From the NCBI GenBank assembly GCA_012514145.1, contig JAAZAV010000061.1, positions 25,009-89,008 on the forward strand: a stretch of 64,000 nt of DNA, in the 5' to 3' direction. This document shows positions 19,487 to 28,388 of the stretch, one piece after another (positions within the stretch are counted from its first letter, which is position 1; the number at the start of each line of letters is the position of its first letter). This stretch comes from Clostridiales bacterium (GTDB taxonomy: Bacteria; Bacillota; Clostridia; Oscillospirales; CAG-272). The notes beneath the pieces were generated by a model. The model made no database searches. It saw only the letters and a program-made list of their open reading frames with translations, and had not been told where the DNA came from. A program made the translations under genes and the position numbers.

Positions 19487-19943
19487 AATAACCGTCTCTG
19501 GCATGTCGTCTGCCGACATACCGGCTGTCTCCAAGCTGGAACGGCTCTGTTTTTCCGATCCCTGGAGCAGCGAGGCGATATCGACTCTTGTGCTCTCACC
19601 CGAACGCTCGGACAGTTTCAGACAGCTGACCTTTGCAGCTCATATCGGCAGCCGGCTCGCCGGTTATGCCATCGTATATCTTGTGGCTGGTGAAGGACAG
19701 CTTGAGCGCATAGCCGCATCACCCGAGTTCAGACGTATGGGAGTGGGAAAGGCGCTGCTCGGCGCTGTAATGGATGAGATGCGGGAGCTTGGAGCCGGAC
19801 GGATAACCCTTGAGGTGCGGGAATCAAATGCCGCAGCCAGGGCGCTGTATGAATCATCCGGCTTTGTCACCGACGGCATACGGCGGCGATTCTACCGCGA
19901 CCCCACCGAGGATGCGGTGCTTATGTCGGCGGAAATAAAATAA
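19479..19943 (+). CDS. rimI: Ribosomal protein S18-alanine N-acetyltransferase
   Basis: GNAT fold: LERIAASPEFRRMGVGKALL, LEVRESNAAARALYESSGF; directly upstream of tsaD. Confidence 0.9.
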   Translation: MTEITVSGMSSADIPAVSKLERLCFSDPWSSEAISTLVLSPERSDSFRQLTFAAHIGSRLAGYAIVYLVAGEGQLERIAASPEFRRMGVGKALLGAVMDEMRELGAGRITLEVRESNAAARALYESSGFVTDGIRRRFYRDPTEDAVLMSAEIK

Positions 19944-19959
19944 CAGGTTTATACTATTT

Positions 19960-20958
19960 ATGCTTATACTGGGCTTTGAAACCTCATGCGACGAGACCTC
20001 TGCGGCGGTAGTTGAGATGGCCGACGGGAGCCGGCGCATATTATCGAATATTGTGGCGTCCCAGATACCGATACACACGGTATACGGCGGCGTCGTGCCC
20101 GAAATAGCCAGCCGCGCCCACGCCGAAGCAATAAGCGGAGTAACCCGTGAGGTGCTTGACAAGGCGGGAATAACAGTGTCCGAGGTTGACGCAATAGCCG
20201 TGACAAACCGGCCGGGACTTATCGGCTCGCTGCTTGTGGGTGTCAGTTTTGCAAAATCTCTGGCATTGGCATACGGCAAACCGCTGGTGCCGGTGGATCA
20301 TATTCCGGCTCATGTTGCCGCCAACTACTTCACTCATCAGGAACTAGATCCGCCTTTTTTCGCGCTGGTGGTTTCCGGAGGACATACCTCCCTGATACGA
20401 TTTGACAGCCATACCGAATACGAAACGGTGGGGCGCACCCGTGATGATGCCGCCGGCGAGTGCTTTGACAAGGCTGCGCGAGTCATGGGTATACCTTACC
20501 CCGGCGGTGCCGAACTGGACAGACTGGCGCATCTGGGCAGGGACAACGTGAAGCTCCCCACGGCAGCCTTACGGGACGATACGCTTGACTTTTCCTTCAG
20601 CGGTCTCAAAACCGCGATTATCAATCATCTGCACAACCTGGACCAGAAGGGGGAGAGTTACTCGCGGGAGGATGTGGCGGCATCGCTGATGGCGGCGGTA
20701 GCCTCATCCTTCACCTCACAGCTCGGGCGGGCGCTGGAGATTTACTCCGTCAGCCGGCTGGTGCTGGCGGGCGGCGTGGCGGCTAATTCACACCTTCGCA
20801 GCGCTCTTCAGTCATTTTCAGACAAACGCGGCATACGGCTCTATCTGCCCGAACGTTCTCTCTGCGGCGACAACGCCGCCATGGTGGGCGCGCAGGGCTA
20901 TTACGAATACCTGGCGGGTCATACCGCTGGTTCGGAGCTGAACGCCTACTGCTCATAA
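19960..20958 (+). CDS. tsaD: tRNA N6-adenosine threonylcarbamoyltransferase
   Basis: LGFETSCDETSAAVV, VDHIPAHVAANY, ALVVSGGHTSL. Confidence 0.97.
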   Translation: MLILGFETSCDETSAAVVEMADGSRRILSNIVASQIPIHTVYGGVVPEIASRAHAEAISGVTREVLDKAGITVSEVDAIAVTNRPGLIGSLLVGVSFAKSLALAYGKPLVPVDHIPAHVAANYFTHQELDPPFFALVVSGGHTSLIRFDSHTEYETVGRTRDDAAGECFDKAARVMGIPYPGGAELDRLAHLGRDNVKLPTAALRDDTLDFSFSGLKTAIINHLHNLDQKGESYSREDVAASLMAAVASSFTSQLGRALEIYSVSRLVLAGGVAANSHLRSALQSFSDKRGIRLYLPERSLCGDNAAMVGAQGYYEYLAGHTAGSELNAYCS

Positions 20959-21019
20959 TACAAAGGCTCACGGGAATGTGCATATACACTGCATGAATTC
21001 TACACGGAATACACGGGAG

Positions 21020-21052
21020 TTTTCCACAACCTGTGTAAAACTCTGTGGACAA
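21020..21052. promoter_or_regulatory. Pair of inverted DnaA-box-like 9-mers
   Basis: TTTTCCACA (21020-21028) and TGTGGACAA (21044-21052, reverse complement TTGTCCACA), each one mismatch from TTATCCACA. Confidence 0.35.
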
Positions 21053-21141
21053 TGTACATTTTGCGTTACTTTAACATCCCGGATGCCGGTAAAAAGGCGA
21101 AAAAACAAGCTATATCATACAGTTGAAGCATGAGGCGAAAC

Positions 21142-21196
21142 GTATTTCGCAGCGAAACGGAATACAGTTTCATGTGGAATTCCGTAAATATGAAAC
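21142..21196 (+). promoter_or_regulatory. Hairpin-forming leader upstream of the isocitrate/isopropylmalate dehydrogenase gene
   Basis: GTATTTCG/CGGAATAC, GTTTCAT/ATGAAAC and the alternative CGGAAT/ATTCCG pairing. Confidence 0.4.
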
Positions 21197-21224
21197 CAAA
21201 AAGGTTAATAAGGAGACACACACT

Positions 21225-22403
21225 ATGAAGGGCAATTACGAGAATGAGATAAAGAATGCGCTGGAGAAATTCGAGGTTATCCTTCGCGGACAGCTGGAGC
21301 GCTGCGAGAAAATCGCCGACAGCCGCGAACCCATGGATTTCGCCGCAATCGACAAGCTGACCATAGGCATCTGCGGCGGCGACGGCATCGGCCCCACCAT
21401 AACGGCGGCTTCAAAACGAGTTCTCGCCTATCTGCTTGCCGATGAACTCGAGAGGGGAAGCGTTGTTTTCAAGGACATCGACGGTTTGACAATCGAGAAT
21501 AGGGCGGCATGCGGCAAGGCCATTCCCGACGATGTCATGGAGGAGCTTTATCAGTGCCCCGTTATCCTTAAAGGCCCCACCACTACTCCCAGGGCGGGCG
21601 ATCCCTGGCCGAACATAGAGAGCGCCAATGTTATGATGCGCAAGAAGCTGGATCTTTTCGCCAATGTCCGTCCCGTAAAGGTTCCCGATAAGGGCATCGA
21701 CTGGACCTTCTTCCGCGAGAACACCGAGGGCAGCTATGCTGTCGGTTCCCAGGGTGTGAATGTCACCGATTACCTTGCGATAGATTTCTGTGTTACCACC
21801 ACTACCGGCACCGAGCGAATAGCCCGTCTGGCTTACGAGTATGCCCGCAAGAACGGCAAGAACCGTGTATCCATAGTAACCAAGGCAAATGTAATAAAGA
21901 CCACCGACGGCAAATTCCTCAATCTCTGCAAGAAGATCGGCGAGGAATACCCCGAGATCACAACCGACGACTGGTATATCGACATAATGACGGCAAAGCT
22001 TGTCGACGAGAAGCGCCGCACCGAATTCCGTGTGTTCGTGCTGCCCAACCTCTACGGCGACATCATCACCGACGAAGCAGCCGAGTTCCAGGGCGGTGTC
22101 GGCACCGCAGGTTCCTCCAACATCGGCTCCCGCTACGCCATGTTCGAAGCGATTCACGGTTCGGCTCCCCGTATGGTACAGGAAGGCCGTGCGATCTACG
22201 CCGACCCCTGCTCAATGCTCCGCGCCACGGTTCTGCTGCTGTCTCACATCGGACGCCAGGATAAAGCCGACCTGCTTGAAAGGGCGCTGGACATATGCAT
22301 GTTCGAGGAGAAGAAGCTGAAGATAACCGGCCGCGATACGGGCGCCACCTGCGAGCAATACGCCGACTATGTAATGGAAACCATAAAGGCTCTTCAGGCC
22401 TGA
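21225..22403 (+). CDS. Isocitrate/isopropylmalate dehydrogenase family protein
   Basis: CGGDGIGPTIT, RENTEGSYAVGSQG, GTAGSSNIGSRYAMFEAIHGSAPRM. Start chosen at ATG 21225 after AAGGAG; the ORF track gives 21123. Confidence 0.92.
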   Translation: MKGNYENEIKNALEKFEVILRGQLERCEKIADSREPMDFAAIDKLTIGICGGDGIGPTITAASKRVLAYLLADELERGSVVFKDIDGLTIENRAACGKAIPDDVMEELYQCPVILKGPTTTPRAGDPWPNIESANVMMRKKLDLFANVRPVKVPDKGIDWTFFRENTEGSYAVGSQGVNVTDYLAIDFCVTTTTGTERIARLAYEYARKNGKNRVSIVTKANVIKTTDGKFLNLCKKIGEEYPEITTDDWYIDIMTAKLVDEKRRTEFRVFVLPNLYGDIITDEAAEFQGGVGTAGSSNIGSRYAMFEAIHGSAPRMVQEGRAIYADPCSMLRATVLLLSHIGRQDKADLLERALDICMFEEKKLKITGRDTGATCEQYADYVMETIKALQA

Positions 22404-22412
22404 TAAGAATCA

Positions 22413-23048
22413 GTGAAAGACAAATCAACTCCCTCCCAGGCGGTAAGTGGACGGCTGCCCGGCTACCTGCGTGTGCTGCGGGGACTGATCGGCAACGATA
22501 TAATGCGGGTCAGTTCCTCTGAACTGGCGCGCCTCATGGATTCAACTCCATCACAGGTGAGGCAGGACCTCTCCTTTTTCGGAGAGTTCGGTCAGAAGGG
22601 ATACGGCTACAACGTCAGGTATCTCTATACCGGCATCTATTCGGCGCTCTGCCTGTCTGACAGCCGCAGCGCGGTGATAATCGGCGCCACACCAATAGGC
22701 GAAGCGGCGGCTTCCGAGCCGGTGCTTGCCAAGCACGGTGTGCGTCTCATCGGAGTATTTGACGATGACCGTGCCGGTGAGACTCTGGGCGGTCTGACGG
22801 TTCGCCCGCTCGGCGAGCTGTCCGGATGCGGAGCCGATATCGCGGTTATCTGCACCCAGGGTATCGACGCAAGATTGAGAAAGCTGCTGGCGGATTCGGG
22901 ATTTTTAGGTATATGGAATCTTTCAGACAGCAGCCTGACCTCCGATGAGCTGCCCGGACAGCCGGTAATCCGCAGCCTTTCGCTGGGCGATTCGCTGATG
23001 CTGCTCTGTTACGAAATCGGCAGAACGCAGTCCGAACCTAAGCAATAA
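22413..23048 (+). CDS. rex: Rex-family redox-sensing transcriptional repressor (divergent)
   Basis: Winged helix LMDSTPSQVRQDLSFFGEFGQKGYGYNV is typical of Rex; Rossmann domain diverges (VIIGATPIGEA). GTG start. Confidence 0.88.
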   Translation: MKDKSTPSQAVSGRLPGYLRVLRGLIGNDIMRVSSSELARLMDSTPSQVRQDLSFFGEFGQKGYGYNVRYLYTGIYSALCLSDSRSAVIIGATPIGEAAASEPVLAKHGVRLIGVFDDDRAGETLGGLTVRPLGELSGCGADIAVICTQGIDARLRKLLADSGFLGIWNLSDSSLTSDELPGQPVIRSLSLGDSLMLLCYEIGRTQSEPKQ

Positions 23049-23093
23049 CCACCGGTCTGTTCCTCATGGAACGCCGGGAATAACAATTTTACA

Positions 23094-24092
23094 ATGGATA
23101 TAAAAATCAATTACGGCAGCTCGCCGGCGGTTTTTCCCGACATAAGAGGCGTTAAAGGATGGACGGCTTCCGACATATCGGTGCTCGCCGCGCTCTGCTT
23201 TGAAGCATCACTGAGGGGAGACCTTAACGCGCTTGCGACAGCTGTAAAGTCAACAACCGATGCAGTGCAGACATCTCTTGCCTTCTGGAGCGCCGCAGGA
23301 ATTATAACGGAGGCGGATCTGTCTTCAGTCTCGGGAGCAGCAGAGGGAACAAAGGTTCCCGATGTCATCCCACTGCCTCCCGATGTCCGACCAAGCTATA
23401 CCGGCAAAGAACTGGCGGAGGTTATCGACAGCACCAACGGTCTCAAGCGGCTTATTGATGAGTGTCAGCGCATAGCGGGCAAACTCTTCTCAATGGCGGA
23501 GATAGGTCAGCTGGTGGGTCTTGTGGACTACCTTCACCTTGACGCCGAGTATGTTATAATGCTTTTCATGTACTGTGTCGAGCGGGACAAGAAATCGGTG
23601 CGCTATATAGTACAGACAGCATACAACCTGGCGGACGAGGGTATTGCCACCATCCCGCATCTTGAGGAATACATGCAGCGCCATTCGCGGCTCAACAACC
23701 TGACCGGACGACTCAGAAAGCTGTTCGGCTTCGGCGACCGCGAGCTCACCGCAAAAGAAGATGAGTATGTGAACCGCTGGTGCATGGAATTCGGCTATGA
23801 GTTTGACGTTATAAAACGCGCCTATGAAATAACCATAGAGAGCACCTCAAAACACAAACTCTCGCTGCCATATCTGAACAAGATTCTCCAGAACTGGAAT
23901 ACCGCCGGCTACCGGACACTGGATGAGGTGGACGCCGCTCTTGCGGCCTACCGCCGCAGCCGCGAGGAAGCCCGGTTACAGACGGTAGTCCCCGAATCCT
24001 CTTTCAGCACCGATGAGTTCTTTGAACTGGCATTAAAGCGCAGCTATGAAAAACTGAGTAAAAACAGCTCCGGCGGAAAGGACGGTAACTGA
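23094..24092 (+). CDS. DnaD domain-containing replication/primosome protein
   Basis: C-terminal DnaD-like segment (YVNRWCMEFGYEFDVIKRAYEITIESTSKHKLSLPYLNKILQNWNTAGYRTLDEV), adjacent to a helicase-loader gene. Confidence 0.87.
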   Translation: MDIKINYGSSPAVFPDIRGVKGWTASDISVLAALCFEASLRGDLNALATAVKSTTDAVQTSLAFWSAAGIITEADLSSVSGAAEGTKVPDVIPLPPDVRPSYTGKELAEVIDSTNGLKRLIDECQRIAGKLFSMAEIGQLVGLVDYLHLDAEYVIMLFMYCVERDKKSVRYIVQTAYNLADEGIATIPHLEEYMQRHSRLNNLTGRLRKLFGFGDRELTAKEDEYVNRWCMEFGYEFDVIKRAYEITIESTSKHKLSLPYLNKILQNWNTAGYRTLDEVDAALAAYRRSREEARLQTVVPESSFSTDEFFELALKRSYEKLSKNSSGGKDGN

Positions 24093-25075
24093 TGGCCTAT
24101 AATTCCGCGAATGTCGCAAGGCTCCGTCAGGAGTTTGAGGCGAAGCATCTCCGGGCAATTGAGGATGCCGATCGCCGCACCGCCGAACTTTATGTCAAAC
24201 TGCCCGAACTCCGTGCCATCGATTCGGAGCTGGCGGGAACCGGTGTGCGCATTATGCGCGCCATAAACGGTCAGGAGGGTCACGGCACACTGGATGAGCG
24301 CATAAATCAGGTGCGCAGCATGAACGAAGATTTACAAAAACTGCGAAACGAGTGTCTTACCTCGGCGGGTTACCCCTCCGACTACACCGACCCCGTATAC
24401 GAATGCCCGGCATGTCAGGATTACGGATTTGTCGATACCCGCATGTGTGTCTGCCTGAAAAGGGCTCTTGTCATGGCGGGCTATGAAAGCTCGGGCATAG
24501 GAAGGCTTATCGAGACTCAGTCATTTGATACCTTCTCGCTGGACTATTATTCCGAGGATACCCGGGCGCTGGAGAACATGAGGCGGGTGCTGGCGCTCTG
24601 CAAAGATTATGCCGAGAATTTCGGCAAGAACGGCGGGAATCTGCTGCTCTGCGGCGCCACCGGGCTTGGCAAGACCCACCTATCCACCTCCATCGCGAAG
24701 GTTATTATAGAGAACGGTTATGATGTGGTGTATGACACCGCCTCCAATATATTCGCTGATTTCGAGTATGAGCGTTTCAGCCGAAGCTATTCTGACACTT
24801 CCGAGGTTAGAACCGCCAGGTATTTCGCCTGCGAGCTGCTGATCATGGATGATCTCGGAACAGAGGTATCGAATCAGTTTACAATATCCTGCCTGTATAA
24901 TCTCATTAACACCCGTATCAACAACGGGCGGTGGATGATAATCAACACAAATCTCACCCGTGACGAGCTGCGCAGGCGTTACGCCGACCGCATAACCTCA
25001 CGTCTTTTCGGCGAGTTTTCACCGCTGATGTTCTATGGCCGCGACATCCGCGCCCAGAAGCTGGCAAAACAGTAA
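24092..25075 (+). CDS. DnaC/DnaI-like ATP-binding protein (helicase loader)
   Basis: Cys motif CPACQDYGFVDTRMCVC, Walker A GATGLGKTHLSTSIA, Walker B ELLIMDDLGTE. Confidence 0.92.
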   Translation: MAYNSANVARLRQEFEAKHLRAIEDADRRTAELYVKLPELRAIDSELAGTGVRIMRAINGQEGHGTLDERINQVRSMNEDLQKLRNECLTSAGYPSDYTDPVYECPACQDYGFVDTRMCVCLKRALVMAGYESSGIGRLIETQSFDTFSLDYYSEDTRALENMRRVLALCKDYAENFGKNGGNLLLCGATGLGKTHLSTSIAKVIIENGYDVVYDTASNIFADFEYERFSRSYSDTSEVRTARYFACELLIMDDLGTEVSNQFTISCLYNLINTRINNGRWMIINTNLTRDELRRRYADRITSRLFGEFSPLMFYGRDIRAQKLAKQ

Positions 25076-25090
25076 TGCGGGTCTGCGCTA

Positions 25091-25119
25091 TTGACAACGA
25101 CGGCAAAATTGTGTATACT
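25091..25119 (+). promoter_or_regulatory. Strong sigma70 promoter upstream of a P-loop kinase gene
   Basis: TTGACA (25091-25096), 17-nt spacer, TATACT (25114-25119). Confidence 0.8.
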
Positions 25120-25160
25120 GATCTCACGGCTTGAGCCGACAGTCTGAGCAGCATGATTTT

Positions 25161-25180
25161 TTAACAATTATTAACAATAA
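25161..25180. repeat. Tandem direct repeat TTAACAATTA / TTAACAATAA in the leader
   Basis: Two 10-nt units in direct orientation. Confidence 0.6.
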
Positions 25181-25204
25181 AAAGATGAATATAAGGAGCA
25201 AAAA

Positions 25205-25930
25205 ATGAGCAAGAAGACCTTCAAGAAGCGTTTCATAATCGTTTCGGGACCGGTTTGCAGCGGCAAGACCACCCTCGCGCTTAATATTGCGAAGAACAGC
25301 GGCGGCTGCTATTACTTTGACAAGGACGACCTGGTTCCCACCTCAAACGCCTGTTTCGATGCAGTTGAGCAGCTGGTACCCAAGGATGTTGAGCTGAAAT
25401 ATGACCGCGACACCCTGCAGAAGCGTGACCGGCACTCCCAGTTCTTCAAGGACTATATCCGCAACCCCGAGTACGAGTCAACACGCGATGTTCTCATCAA
25501 GGGCCTGCAGTTTTCCAACCTTGTGATTGTCAATGCTCCATATACCTCCGAGCTGAAGAAGGAAGCCGCCGGAAACTGCCCCGCATTCGATGAGTTCCAT
25601 CGCTTCTTTGTGAAGGAAGACTGCGAATTCTTTGTGGTCTTCGTTCATATCAGCAAGGAAGAACTGAAGCGCCGTCTGCTCAACCGTCTCGCCGAGGACC
25701 CCAAGGCCGCCGAGCGCGACAAGAACGTTTATACCGATCTCGACGCCTATATCGCCGCCGAGAACGTTGCGCCTCCGGCACTTGAGAACTCGAAGAATGT
25801 AGACAGACTCTTCGTGTTCGAGGCGGACACCGATGAGCTGCGCGATGCCTCCTATGAAAAATTAATGGCGGTTCTCGGTATCACCGACTACGAGCCCTAC
25901 AACCGTAAGATCGAAGTAAACAGAGTCTGA
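25205..25930 (+). CDS. P-loop NTPase / predicted small-molecule kinase
   Basis: Walker A SGPVCSGKTTLALN; DKDDLVPTSNACFD; basic lid region LKRRLLNRLAEDPKAAERDK. Confidence 0.75.
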   Translation: MSKKTFKKRFIIVSGPVCSGKTTLALNIAKNSGGCYYFDKDDLVPTSNACFDAVEQLVPKDVELKYDRDTLQKRDRHSQFFKDYIRNPEYESTRDVLIKGLQFSNLVIVNAPYTSELKKEAAGNCPAFDEFHRFFVKEDCEFFVVFVHISKEELKRRLLNRLAEDPKAAERDKNVYTDLDAYIAAENVAPPALENSKNVDRLFVFEADTDELRDASYEKLMAVLGITDYEPYNRKIEVNRV

Positions 25931-25941
25931 TATAGATAATG

Positions 25942-25977
25942 CCGGGGATACGTACAACGCTGCGTATCCCCGGTTTT
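25942..25977 (+). terminator. Intrinsic terminator
   Basis: CCGGGGATACG / CGTATCCCCGG stem followed by TTTT. Confidence 0.85.
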
Positions 25978-25995
25978 GACAACGGAGGTTGAATT

Positions 25996-27495
25996 ATGAG
26001 AATTCGTCTGATAGCAGGAGTCACCGCCCTGATGTTAATCCTTGCTTCCCTGTCTGTGCTGGCATCCTGCAGCCCGGCAGCCGACAACACCCCGGGAGCC
26101 GCCGATACCGCCGCCGCGGCTGCCGCCGAAACCACTGCTGTCGAACCTGCTGAAACAGAACTGCGCGACAATCTCCCCGAGCGGGACTTTAACGGCAAGG
26201 AAATGGTGTTTGCGGTATATCCCGATAACATCGAGGACATTCTGGTTGAAGCCGAGACTGGCGACGTCTGCAACGACGCGGTATTCCGCCGCAATATGCT
26301 GGTTGAGGAGCGTTTTAATGTAAAAATAGTCGCCACCACCCCGTCGGCGAGTATGTACAACTGGTACGACGATATCGTCAAGCTGGTTATGGCGGGAGAC
26401 GACACATTCCATGTGGGCGGTCACTATGCATACATGCTCTACAAGGCGGTGAACAATAGGATCTATCAGGACTGGCATCAGTGCGATTACATCGACTTTG
26501 ACGCAAGCTGGTGGTGCAAGGAAATCAACGACTCGTCAACGATCAACGGCAAGCTCTACGGTATAGTCGGCAATCTGGGCATGTCGCTGCTTCAGTATAC
26601 CGTGGCTTTCTACTACAACGTCCGCATGGCGGAGAATTACGGGCACCTGCCTGCCGATTTCTACGAAATGGTGCGGAGCAGCACCTGGACCTTCGACGTT
26701 TTCTCGAAGATGGTCAGCGAAATGTATATCGACGTGAACGGCGACTCGATACGCAACAATGGCGACATCTTCGGCTGGACGATGATTACCAGCTCGATAT
26801 ACGACATCTGGCAGAATGCCTTCAACCTGCCGTTCACCGGCAGAGACAAGGACGGCAAAATAACTCTCAACTACATGACCGAGAAGCGTCAGGCGGCGCT
26901 TGAGCGGATGGTTGACTTCTACTCAAACAATCCCGGAGTTTTCAAGTATACCGAAAAGCCGATACAGACCGACTGGCTGTGGACAGAGGGAGCATTTTTC
27001 GCGGCAGGGCTGCAGGTATTCAACGCCGGTCCGGTTATGGCGCCCTACAAGATTTTCCGCGAAATGGAGGACCCTTACGGTATTCTGCCGCTTCCGAAGT
27101 GGGATGAGGCTCAGGAAGGTTACTACACCTACCTCAACGACAGACATACCGTGTGGGGCATTCCGATTACCACCACGGAATATGAGTTCATCGGCATCAT
27201 CACCGAGGCTTTGGCCTGCGAATCATTGAAATCGGTTTACCCCGCATTTTTCGATGTTGCTTTGAAATCCAAGTATTCCGAGGACGCCGACACCGCCGAG
27301 ATGATTGACATAGTAATGGCGGGGCGTCAGTTCGATGTGGCGTTCACCTTCGGCGAGACAAACTCGGTGTTCTGCAATCTGCCATACATCTTCCGCGATC
27401 TCTGCAAGGCGAACAGCACGGACCTTGCATCCAAATACGCCTCAATAGAGGATAAAATTCTGGCAAATCTCGAGGGGCTTTACGAATTGTATTAA
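25996..27495 (+). CDS. Extracellular solute-binding lipoprotein (paralogue 1)
   Basis: Lipobox LASCS; LPERDFNGKEMVFAVY; long SBP-like sequence similar to the ORFs at 46715-48172 and 62311-63786. Confidence 0.82.
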   Translation: MRIRLIAGVTALMLILASLSVLASCSPAADNTPGAADTAAAAAAETTAVEPAETELRDNLPERDFNGKEMVFAVYPDNIEDILVEAETGDVCNDAVFRRNMLVEERFNVKIVATTPSASMYNWYDDIVKLVMAGDDTFHVGGHYAYMLYKAVNNRIYQDWHQCDYIDFDASWWCKEINDSSTINGKLYGIVGNLGMSLLQYTVAFYYNVRMAENYGHLPADFYEMVRSSTWTFDVFSKMVSEMYIDVNGDSIRNNGDIFGWTMITSSIYDIWQNAFNLPFTGRDKDGKITLNYMTEKRQAALERMVDFYSNNPGVFKYTEKPIQTDWLWTEGAFFAAGLQVFNAGPVMAPYKIFREMEDPYGILPLPKWDEAQEGYYTYLNDRHTVWGIPITTTEYEFIGIITEALACESLKSVYPAFFDVALKSKYSEDADTAEMIDIVMAGRQFDVAFTFGETNSVFCNLPYIFRDLCKANSTDLASKYASIEDKILANLEGLYELY

Positions 27496-27515
27496 GAAAT
27501 TAAACAAATAAAACT

Positions 27516-27549
27516 CCCGGCAGGGACGGCGCAAACCGTCCCTGTCGGG
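27516..27549. terminator. Bidirectional intrinsic terminator
   Basis: CCCGGCAGGGACGG / CCGTCCCTGTCGGG, 14-bp stem with one G-U pair, between convergent genes. Confidence 0.85.
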
Positions 27550-27566
27550 ATTGCTGTCTTTATAGG

Positions 27567-28388
27567 TTACCTCTTTCCCTCAGCCTTTTCGATAGCGGCA
27601 AGGGTGTATTCGGCATTTAACCTCGGCTGTTCGATATCGCGGTCAAACATGCCCACCAGTACGCCGTCGCCGGGCTTCATAGAGGCAAAGGCTTCTTCGA
27701 ACACTTCCTTCACCTGCTGCTGATCGGCGCAGCGCCTGCCGGCTCCGAGGATCTTCAGAGCGATGACCGGCGCGGACAGGGAGCGGATGGTTTTATACAT
27801 GCGCGGAATGTCGCTGTCCTCGAAGCGCTCGCCGTCGGGATTGACATCATGAGAGCGGTCGGGCTGAGTGATATTGTAGAGCGACGCCATGTAGTAATCG
27901 GGCGCCCAGCCTTTCTCCTCGCAGTATTCAAGCACCTCGGGAAAGTGGGCGCAGACCCCGGTAGGCAGGCCGCGGCGGCGCACCGAATCCAGAAGAGCCT
28001 TCAGACGGTCGATACGCCCGGTGAGATAAAGCTCATCGGCAAGCTCGCCGTGAATACAGATGGCTGCGGGATTGTACTTCATCAGCTCGTCAAGTTCCTC
28101 CTCAAAGGTGATCTCGTTCTTGCCGGTCTGGCAGAGGTAGAGCAGTCTGCCGCCTGAAGCACGATAACGTCCGATGATACCCATTGAAGGCTGGGAGCCG
28201 CGGGATTGGACGGCGTTGATACCGGCTTCCTCACAAGCGCGGAGGGTAGCGAAAATCTGCTCCTCGGTGAAGTAATCCTTCATGGCGCTGTCGGTTTCTT
28301 TATCAAGGTGAGATTTGCCGGTAAAAGGGTTGGTTCCGACCACAAGACGGGTAACGTCCAGGTCGCCGATTTTCATTGTAGGCAGCAT
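27567..28388 (-). CDS. Predicted TIM-barrel protein (aldo/keto reductase-like beginning), function unknown
   Basis: MKIGDLDVTRLVVGTNPFTGKSHLDKE; acidic/His-rich barrel-like motifs. Start placed at internal ATG (MLPTMKIG). Confidence 0.65.
   Translation of the reverse strand: MLPTMKIGDLDVTRLVVGTNPFTGKSHLDKETDSAMKDYFTEEQIFATLRACEEAGINAVQSRGSQPSMGIIGRYRASGGRLLYLCQTGKNEITFEEELDELMKYNPAAICIHGELADELYLTGRIDRLKALLDSVRRRGLPTGVCAHFPEVLEYCEEKGWAPDYYMASLYNITQPDRSHDVNPDGERFEDSDIPRMYKTIRSLSAPVIALKILGAGRRCADQQQVKEVFEEAFASMKPGDGVLVGMFDRDIEQPRLNAEYTLAAIEKAEGKR

Noticed and set aside
25161-25180. Calling TTAACAATTA/TTAACAATAA a Rex operator
   Set aside because: Rex operators are inverted repeats (TTGTTAAN4TTAACAA); here the half-sites are in direct orientation.
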